Below, in pieces: positions 37,990-42,550 of a DNA stretch of 42,550 nucleotides. Where the stretch lies: the IMG/VR virus record IMGVR_UViG_3300044627_002343, positions 1-42,550 of that record. One strand, 5' to 3'. The translations under genes and the position numbers were made by a program. The notes under the pieces are model-generated. The model made no database searches, was not told the origin of the DNA, and saw nothing but the letters and a program-made list of their open reading frames with translations. The DNA is from a virus. Within the stretch, counting starts at the first letter, position 1, and the number at the start of each line of letters is the position of its first letter.

Positions 37990-38331
37990 TTACATACTAA
38001 TGTCAATATTTATCTTACCATTTTTTGTCTTTAATTTCTTGGATACAAAATCATAGACTAATTCTAATGTTTTCAACCCAATAAATCCCATTATAAATGC
38101 AGCACCGTATTTACCATTATTCTGTATGGATTCTGGCATGAAATGAAGAGCAATTGGTGTCAAATAGTTGGCGCATAATGCTCCAGCAAATATAGAAGTT
38201 ATTGCCCTTCCAGGAGTCTGATTTTTTGCTGTTAATGCTAAAATTAACGCACCAAAAAATCCTGCCATCATAAGACCAAGATCTATACCAATTCCTAAAA
38301 AATTATCAGTATTATTGCTTTGTCCCTGCAT
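37990..38331 (-). CDS. multi-pass membrane protein, holin-like
   Basis: 113 residues with about three hydrophobic helices (LGLMMAGFFGALILALTA, ITSIFAGALCANYLTPIAL, YGAAFIMGFIGLKTLELVY) and a charged tail. Similar in layout to a small holin-like family of tailed phages. AAGGA seven bases before the ATG; late promoter about 57 bases upstream. A second holin candidate besides 25704. Confidence 0.65.
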   Translation of the reverse strand: MQGQSNNTDNFLGIGIDLGLMMAGFFGALILALTAKNQTPGRAITSIFAGALCANYLTPIALHFMPESIQNNGKYGAAFIMGFIGLKTLELVYDFVSKKLKTKNGKINIDISM

Positions 38332-38367
38332 TTATGGTTCCTTATATTCAGTTATACTTAACACATC

Positions 38368-38505
38368 TTATATAAGGTTTACTAATATATTTATAATTTG
38401 AAATATTGCATGACCAATCCAATAACAATATACTGCGGTTGGTCCCCCTAAGACCACAAGACCTATGAATTCATCTAAATCCCAAGACCTATCGGGTGAT
38501 TTCAT
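38368..38505 (-). CDS. 45-residue membrane protein
   Basis: MKSPDRSWDLDEFIGLVVLG then a hydrophobic region (AVYCYWIGHAIFQIINILVNLI). It starts directly after the stop of the 38506 gene. A late promoter for the next gene lies inside its 3' end. Function unknown. Confidence 0.6.
   Translation of the reverse strand: MKSPDRSWDLDEFIGLVVLGGPTAVYCYWIGHAIFQIINILVNLI
38388..38395 (-). promoter_or_regulatory. T4-type late promoter
   Basis: TATAAATA on minus inside the 38368-38505 gene, upstream of the holin-like gene at 38331. Confidence 0.75.
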
Positions 38506-38997
38506 TTATTTCTTTTTCCAAACGATGTTTTTGAAACTATCCTTTTTGCCAGAAACAGTCACATCATCGGTTGGAATCTTTAAATTCGTATTGTCAATAC
38601 TTCCAGTTCTATTGACTGTTCTATTTCCGATCATTGTTCTAGAAGCAACTGCTGTCCCATCTGGTCCTGTTTTTGTTACTTTAAACTTAGATGTGCTGGG
38701 AACATCACGCACAAGAGTATCGACCACTTCTCTGTCCTTTGTATCGAAGAATCCGCGGTGTATGTGTCTTGCATTTTCTCCTGCTTTCATCGCACCAGTT
38801 CTTATCAGTTCCGATGTTCTTGTTTCGTCACCAGATTTTTCAACGGTCTTTGATGTTTGTGAACTATTTGGCACAGGATCGTGTCTCATGGCTCCTGCTT
38901 GAAGCCCACCGATTATTGCTAATCCTAGCATTGTTTTTGCAAGTTTATTTTCTTCCAGTTCTTCTTGCTCTTTGATAAATTGCTTAAATGTTTTCAT
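38506..38997 (-). CDS. probable capsid internal protein (T4 IP-like signal)
   Basis: 163 residues. MKTFKQFIKEQEELEENKLA closely follows the T4 internal-protein targeting sequence MKTYQEFIAE, with candidate gp21 cut sites. A short hydrophobic stretch (MLGLAIIGGLQAGAM) and a polar basic body follow. Predicted to be packaged in the capsid and delivered with DNA. Coupled upstream by ATGA. Confidence 0.7.
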   Translation of the reverse strand: MKTFKQFIKEQEELEENKLAKTMLGLAIIGGLQAGAMRHDPVPNSSQTSKTVEKSGDETRTSELIRTGAMKAGENARHIHRGFFDTKDREVVDTLVRDVPSTSKFKVTKTGPDGTAVASRTMIGNRTVNRTGSIDNTNLKIPTDDVTVSGKKDSFKNIVWKKK

Positions 38998-39095
38998 ATC
39001 TTTTTCTTTAATTCAAGTATTCGTCCAACTAAAGTTCCAACCCAGAAACTAAGAGCAAGTGGTAAAAAGAATAATGTGAATATTATCAGTTCCAT
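38994..39095 (-). CDS. 33-residue membrane peptide
   Basis: MELIIFTLFFLPLALSFWVG followed by TLVGRILELKKKI: one transmembrane helix, positive C-terminus. Overlaps the dehydrogenase-like gene by 10 bases and the next gene by ATGA. Confidence 0.6.
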   Translation of the reverse strand: MELIIFTLFFLPLALSFWVGTLVGRILELKKKI

Positions 39096-40105
39096 ATGTT
39101 TTGTGGATATCCTTGAATTGCTGTTATCATATTTTGAATCCATATTCTCTTTACATTTGCTCTAGACTCATCAGAATCAAAGGAGCATGGAGAAATATGA
39201 ACTTGCTTGTATTTTCTTAGTTTTTCTGTAACTTTTCTTCCAGGTTCTACCGAATAACCAACGATCTTTCCAGTATTTAGTGCCGATATTATTGAATCAG
39301 AATCCACAATAATATCAGTTGCAAGATTGACTAATATTGTACCTTTACATAGGTTTAATAATTTAGAATCAATAAATCCTATATTGTTATTGGTGGTTCT
39401 TGGTAAAAGAGCAGGAATATGAATGCTAATGACATCAGCCTGACTGAATATTTTTTCAAGTGAAGTATTCTCTGACTGAGATGATTTTATATCATTGAAC
39501 AATACTTTCATTCCTATTCCAGACAACATCTCTCCAAGTGCCGAACCTATATGACCCTGGCCTATGATCCCTGCGATCTTTCCATGCAGATTCAGGGTTT
39601 TATTGCAATTTTCATCATTCGCATAAGAATTATGTCTTTGCTTGGCATGAAGCATAATTTCACACAAAGCAGATTCAGCAACACTTCGTGTCACCGCATT
39701 TGGACTAGTCTGGAGAAATATTCCTTTTTGTCTTGCTAAGTGTGGACTAAAAAAATCACCATCGGTCATATCAACATTGATACCTTTGAGATTTTTGATA
39801 CCAGGATGGTTGTAGAACTTCTCTGTCAATTTATCCATCTTATTTGGATCGGGAAATGGAAGAAAATCCATATTTAACATCAAATAATCATATCCTTCAC
39901 ACTTCTCTGCCAATTTCTCCTCTGTCATTGAATCTAATGTTATGACATCAATATCAGAAAGTTGTTTCAATTGTGCTAAATCGTTTGGTTTAATTTTCCA
40001 GATATCGTTTATCATACTGGTCTTACCAATAAATAAAACTTTGGGTTTCTTAATATTTAAGACTTCTGTTAAATACGATTTTGATACAGAGTGAATCCAA
40101 TTCAT
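39086..40105 (-). CDS. D-2-hydroxyacid dehydrogenase-like protein with altered active site
   Basis: 339 residues. NAD-binding motif 'GIIGQGHIGSALGEMLSGIG' (179-198) and 'NAVTRSVAESALCEIMLHAK' are clear. The usual catalytic Arg in 'N-x-ARG' is replaced ('VNLATDIIVD', 259-268) and the catalytic His ('PHIGG') reads ISPCSFDS (304-311). It may be a pseudoenzyme that binds NAD or another ligand, or use other chemistry. Late promoter five bases before the ATG. Confidence 0.75.
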   Translation of the reverse strand: MNWIHSVSKSYLTEVLNIKKPKVLFIGKTSMINDIWKIKPNDLAQLKQLSDIDVITLDSMTEEKLAEKCEGYDYLMLNMDFLPFPDPNKMDKLTEKFYNHPGIKNLKGINVDMTDGDFFSPHLARQKGIFLQTSPNAVTRSVAESALCEIMLHAKQRHNSYANDENCNKTLNLHGKIAGIIGQGHIGSALGEMLSGIGMKVLFNDIKSSQSENTSLEKIFSQADVISIHIPALLPRTTNNNIGFIDSKLLNLCKGTILVNLATDIIVDSDSIISALNTGKIVGYSVEPGRKVTEKLRKYKQVHISPCSFDSDESRANVKRIWIQNMITAIQGYPQNIWN

Positions 40106-40110
40106 ACTAA

Positions 40111-40118
40111 TATTTATA
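40111..40118 (-). promoter_or_regulatory. T4-type late promoter, leaderless spacing
   Basis: TATAAATA on minus followed by TTAGT and ATG at 40105. Confidence 0.8.
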
Positions 40119-40130
40119 ATATATAATAAT

Positions 40131-40541
40131 ATGGAATCATTTAAAAATCGTTTGAAAAAACAAATATACAGATCATTATATGAAGAAAATGAAGTAGAAA
40201 ATATTCATAATATGATTAAATCTCATGGTATAAGGTTGAATTCTATGGCAATTGGACCCCATGGTGATGGTGATCCAGAATCAGAATCTAGTATGTTATT
40301 TTGGGATACACATAAAAATAAACTTCGTAATACTGATACACATTTAGCTAAAGCAGCATATCTTCTTCACGATGCATCTATAAATTCTTCAGATGAGGAA
40401 TTAAAAAGATCATTACATGATATGTCTACAAAAATAATTGATAATCATTTAAATCATCTTACAGGAAGAGTAGATCCCAACCATCCTATTATAAGAAAAG
40501 CAAATGAAAGAAATAATATAATCAGATCACAAATATACTAA
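40131..40541 (+). CDS. probable internal or late protein
   Basis: 136 residues. MESFKNRLKKQIYRSLYEEN resembles a capsid-targeting start. The body is polar with many histidines ('MAIGPHGDGDPESES', 'IDNHLNHLTGRVDPNHP'). Divergent from the dehydrogenase-like gene, in an AT-rich spacer. Function unknown. Only a weak hairpin follows it. Confidence 0.65.
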   Translation: MESFKNRLKKQIYRSLYEENEVENIHNMIKSHGIRLNSMAIGPHGDGDPESESSMLFWDTHKNKLRNTDTHLAKAAYLLHDASINSSDEELKRSLHDMSTKIIDNHLNHLTGRVDPNHPIIRKANERNNIIRSQIY

Positions 40542-40592
40542 CCACCCACCATTGCTGGTAGGTCGTCATTAGATCAAAATTAACATTCTTAT

Positions 40593-41018
40593 TTATTCAT
40601 CTTTTCCCTTACCCCAACCATTCACAGAATTAATATTACATCGTGTACAATCAAATTGATTTTTACTGACACATCCACAAGCTTCACAAGTATTTTTACT
40701 GATCTGTTCCGCAAATCTTACCATTCCACGAAACATTGTACTGCCACCATGAAAATAGAATCTGAGTGATCCATATTTTTCTTTGATCTGGTCAATCACG
40801 ATTTTATCTTCAATATTGCACTTCTCATTCCATACGTCTGCTTCATGTAGAAGAGTTTCAATAATAGGAATCCAACCAATTCCATTTAATTCAAGATATG
40901 GAATTTTAATATTCTTATATTGCTTCTCAAGACGCTCTTGTTGTGCTAATAGTTCCATACATTTTCCATATTTGTCAAAAACTCTATTCTTGGCATCATC
41001 AAAATCAATCGGCTCCAT
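40593..41018 (-). CDS. conserved hypothetical phage protein with zinc ribbon
   Basis: 141 residues. 'GWIPIIETLLHEADVW' and 'IDQIKEKYGSLRFYF' belong to a family found in many phages; the end has CEACGC...CTRC, a likely zinc site. Function unknown. Third gene of the operon from 41393. Confidence 0.75.
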   Translation of the reverse strand: MEPIDFDDAKNRVFDKYGKCMELLAQQERLEKQYKNIKIPYLELNGIGWIPIIETLLHEADVWNEKCNIEDKIVIDQIKEKYGSLRFYFHGGSTMFRGMVRFAEQISKNTCEACGCVSKNQFDCTRCNINSVNGWGKGKDE

Positions 41019-41184
41019 TTGTTACGGAATCCCAATCAATAGAGTGTTTAGTCTCATCATTTTTCTTTACCTTTTTCTTTTTCTTTTTCCCAAATATACG
41101 ATCCCAGTTCTCTGACCATTTTTTATAATCTACTGGTCTTCGTGAATCGCCTTTTCCCGCCGAATGAATTCTTGAATCTTTCAT
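41005..41184 (-). CDS. 59-residue basic phage protein
   Basis: MKDSRIHSAGKGDSRRPVDY then KKWSENWDRIFGKKKKKK: a 'GKGDxRRPxDxxxxxxNWDRIFGKK' pattern familiar from T4-like phages. Role unknown. ATGA overlap upstream, 14-base overlap downstream. Confidence 0.7.
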   Translation of the reverse strand: MKDSRIHSAGKGDSRRPVDYKKWSENWDRIFGKKKKKKVKKNDETKHSIDWDSVTNGAD

Positions 41185-41393
41185 GGATTTTGATCTTTAT
41201 ACATTCTTTCTACCCACGATAATGGTAATTGTTGTTCGATATCACGTTTATCTTCACCGATATCTCTACCAAACAACCAGCAATCATCATGCTCAATATT
41301 TATTCGTGTGATCTCGTATAGACCAGAATCATCTTCATCATTGAGATAAACCTGATCACCGATCTTCAATGTAGTTGATTTAGTTCTCTTCAT
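41181..41393 (-). CDS. small SH3-like hypothetical protein
   Basis: 70 residues: 'LKIGDQVYLNDEDDSGLYEI' suggests a small beta-barrel. No family assigned. First of three coupled genes, directly downstream of the tRNA genes. Confidence 0.65.
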   Translation of the reverse strand: MKRTKSTTLKIGDQVYLNDEDDSGLYEITRINIEHDDCWLFGRDIGEDKRDIEQQLPLSWVERMYKDQNP

Positions 41394-41398
41394 TTAAA

Positions 41399-41461
41399 TA
41401 CTCTAGTGGGATTCGAACCCACATACTCCAATCGGAGATAATCCCATTATATCATAGAGTA
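41399..41461 (-). tRNA. tRNA-like element lacking a normal anticodon arm
   Basis: 63 bases. Perfect 7-bp acceptor stem (TACTCTA/TAGAGTA), a D-arm-like GATA/TATC stem with GGG in the loop, and a perfect T-arm (GTGGG-TTCGAAT-CCCAC). Only 14 bases remain where the anticodon arm and variable loop should be; they form CTCC-GATT-GGAG, so no anticodon can be assigned. Either a degenerate tRNA or a deliberate tRNA mimic. Confidence 0.5.
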
Positions 41462-41476
41462 CGATTCTAATATCAG

Positions 41477-41558
41477 TGGATGATGAAGGACTTGCACCTA
41501 CGAAGTCTAAAGACAGGAGATTTACAGTCTCCCCCCGTTGCTGCTTGGGTAATCATCC
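41477..41558 (-). tRNA. tRNA-Tyr (GTA)
   Basis: 82 bases. Acceptor GGATGAT/ATCATCC, anticodon stem GGAGA/TCTCC with loop CTGTAAA (anticodon GTA), long variable arm (class II) and T-loop TGCAAGT; discriminator A, CCA not encoded. One mismatch in the T-stem. Confidence 0.85.
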
Positions 41559-41559
41559 C

Positions 41560-41832
41560 TTAATTTCTACTATTGTCGTAATAGTTACGAAGATCATCAA
41601 ACTTATAATAAAGATCAATGTAAGCCTTACGAGCAATATTATACTTATCAATATTCTTCATGTCAACATCTACAAAATCTTTTAATTCTTTCATGTCACC
41701 AAGCAATTCAACAACTTCTTTATTGAATTCTTTCATTTTATGCAGCATATAATTTACATCACCAGAAAGATTTTCAAAAGCCTCATTTATATTTTCAGGA
41801 TTTGTATTTTCGTAATCTGTAATGTCTGCCAT
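41560..41832 (-). CDS. helical hypothetical protein
   Basis: 90 residues, MADITDYENTNPENINEAFE..., coiled-coil-like. GAGGT five bases before the ATG at 41832 decides the start. It ends two bases before the tRNA-Tyr. Function unknown. Confidence 0.7.
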   Translation of the reverse strand: MADITDYENTNPENINEAFENLSGDVNYMLHKMKEFNKEVVELLGDMKELKDFVDVDMKNIDKYNIARKAYIDLYYKFDDLRNYYDNSRN

Positions 41833-41840
41833 ATGATACC

Positions 41841-42086
41841 TCATGAATGTTCTATTCTATGACAATTAGCACAGACAACCACGCATTTTTTAATTTCTTC
41901 TTCAAGAATATTTGCTGGTACTCCTGAACGTGCTATACGGGAGATATTATGCTTTTTGTCTTGTAGATGATGGAATTCTAACGCGGCTGGGTGTAAATTA
42001 TAACCACATTTAGAACAGCCTCGTTCTGTTTTGATCTTTGCAATATATTCGCAATTCTTTTTTGCTTGCTTTAGATCTTTTTTCAT
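41841..42086 (-). CDS. HNH endonuclease, homing type
   Basis: 81 residues. CSKCGYNLHPAALEFHHLQD and CVVVCANCHRIEHS: the H-N-H core with two zinc CxxC pairs. Typical small free-standing homing endonuclease of phages. Late promoter TATAAATA at 42105-42112 upstream. Confidence 0.85.
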   Translation of the reverse strand: MKKDLKQAKKNCEYIAKIKTERGCSKCGYNLHPAALEFHHLQDKKHNISRIARSGVPANILEEEIKKCVVVCANCHRIEHS

Positions 42087-42104
42087 AGATTAAACATCTA
42101 TGAT

Positions 42105-42112
42105 TATTTATA
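42105..42112 (-). promoter_or_regulatory. T4-type late promoter
   Basis: TATAAATA on minus, 18 bases before the HNH ATG at 42086; overlaps the end of the 42108-42281 gene. Confidence 0.7.
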
Positions 42113-42281
42113 ATAGTCCATTCTCTTCATCGAAGCGAGTGATCGCTTCCAGAGCGTATTTGCTTACTTGACTACGAAGTTCCACAATCTCAGCATATGC
42201 CTCTGAAATTGTACGAATTACATCGGGTGGAAGATCTTGCCTTTTGGTCAGAACGCGAAGTTCATAGGCAATATCTTTCAT
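42108..42281 (-). CDS. 57-residue helical protein
   Basis: MKDIAYELRVLTKRQDLPPD then two helices; no family recognised. Its ATG overlaps the stop of the PEP-CTERM-like gene (ATGA), which ties that gene to the phage operon. Confidence 0.7.
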   Translation of the reverse strand: MKDIAYELRVLTKRQDLPPDVIRTISEAYAEIVELRSQVSKYALEAITRFDEENGLL

Positions 42282-42550
42282 CGTCGCCGCCTTCCAACCG
42301 CACCAGCAATCGCAAGCAGGGCAAGTGCCGATGGTGCAGGAACCACCGTGTAGTTGAGATTATCGATAGCGAGATGGGAACTAAATGTGTTGGTGTAGAT
42401 TTTGATCTCTGTGATGTTGTTAAGCGGACCAGGATATCCAGAGGAGATGTTTAGTTTTACCCGCTGTGCTGCTGTGAGTTGTGTAGTATAGGTAAACACA
42501 CCCTCCCCGTATCGGTATCCCTCTATAACTACTGCGGTCGAATTCCAAAC
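42278..42550 (-). CDS. PEP-CTERM-like surface protein, 5' part outside window
   Basis: The last 90 residues only; the frame is open to the window edge. The C-terminus PAPSALALLAIAGAVGRRRR is a VPxP-type motif, a hydrophobic helix and an arginine cluster. This is the PEP-CTERM sorting signal of exosortase systems, in the form usual for Phycisphaerae. The segment before it (HLAIDNLNYTVV) is also typical. Coupled to the next phage gene by ATGA and more GC-rich than its neighbours, suggesting acquisition from a host. Confidence 0.75.
   Translation of the reverse strand, partial: VWNSTAVVIEGYRYGEGVFTYTTQLTAAQRVKLNISSGYPGPLNNITEIKIYTNTFSSHLAIDNLNYTVVPAPSALALLAIAGAVGRRRR

Noticed and set aside
42278-42550. 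Host DNA joined at the contig end
   Set aside because: The gene's stop overlaps the start of the following phage gene (ATGA) and the same operon style continues.

Overview
This window looks like part of a T4-like (myovirus-type) bacteriophage genome. It encodes T4-type replication and recombination proteins (gp41-like helicase, gp61-like primase, UvsX, the C-terminal part of a gp43-like DNA polymerase). It also carries exact T4-type late promoters (TATAAATA), a phage RuvC-like resolvase, DUF5872-like and other small proteins familiar from marine T4-like phages, two tRNA-type loci and homing-type HNH proteins. Portal, capsid, terminase and tail genes are absent, so the genome must continue outside the window. 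Two proteins point to a planctomycete-type host (Phycisphaerae-like): a late trypsin-fold protein with a type I dockerin, and a protein ending in a PEP-CTERM-like tail (PAPSALALLAIAGAVGRRRR). The host is an inference, not a proof.

Layout. 1-13.75 kb is richer in G+C and holds the early-type region. A long minus-strand block of about 24 small genes (7.5 to 0.6 kb) is followed by a plus-strand group (7.6-9.2 kb). Next come two minus-strand genes (9.2-9.9 kb), then a VWA/metallopeptidase gene, a MoxR-type AAA+ gene and a small HTH gene (10-13.75 kb). At about 13.76 kb the sequence becomes clearly AT-rich. 13.8-26.7 kb is a plus-strand block of small proteins, probable capsid-packaged internal proteins, a nuclease and a lysis cluster. 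26.6-42.5 kb is mostly minus strand: RuvC, dockerin protease, class II ribonucleotide reductase, ThyX, primase, helicase, UvsX, half a polymerase, GDP-mannose dehydratase, a dehydrogenase-like protein, tRNA genes, HNH, and at the edge the PEP-CTERM-like gene.

The most striking system is in gene expression. At least fifteen early genes share one compact promoter design, a sigma70-like TTGACN, a 16-17 bp spacer, TANAAT, then exactly six bases to the ATG. This should put the transcription start on the A of the start codon, giving leaderless mRNAs. Downstream genes in each unit are joined by ATGA or TAATG/TGATG overlaps. Several promoters are built into the upstream gene's end, so that the -35 TTGA or the -10 TAAAAT contains its stop codon. 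The same promoter form also drives a putative noncoding RNA whose first codons would be ATG-TAA (7.62 kb). Three late genes use TATAAATA followed by five bases and ATG, again predicting leaderless transcripts.

The early region also holds several strongly structured noncoding stretches (1.39-1.49, 7.62-7.84 and 8.72-9.02 kb). Two short repeat families, GTTGATAGT and TGTGAC, cluster at its boundaries and may be operators or origin iterons. Two gapless 74-residue HTH paralogues are candidate regulators.
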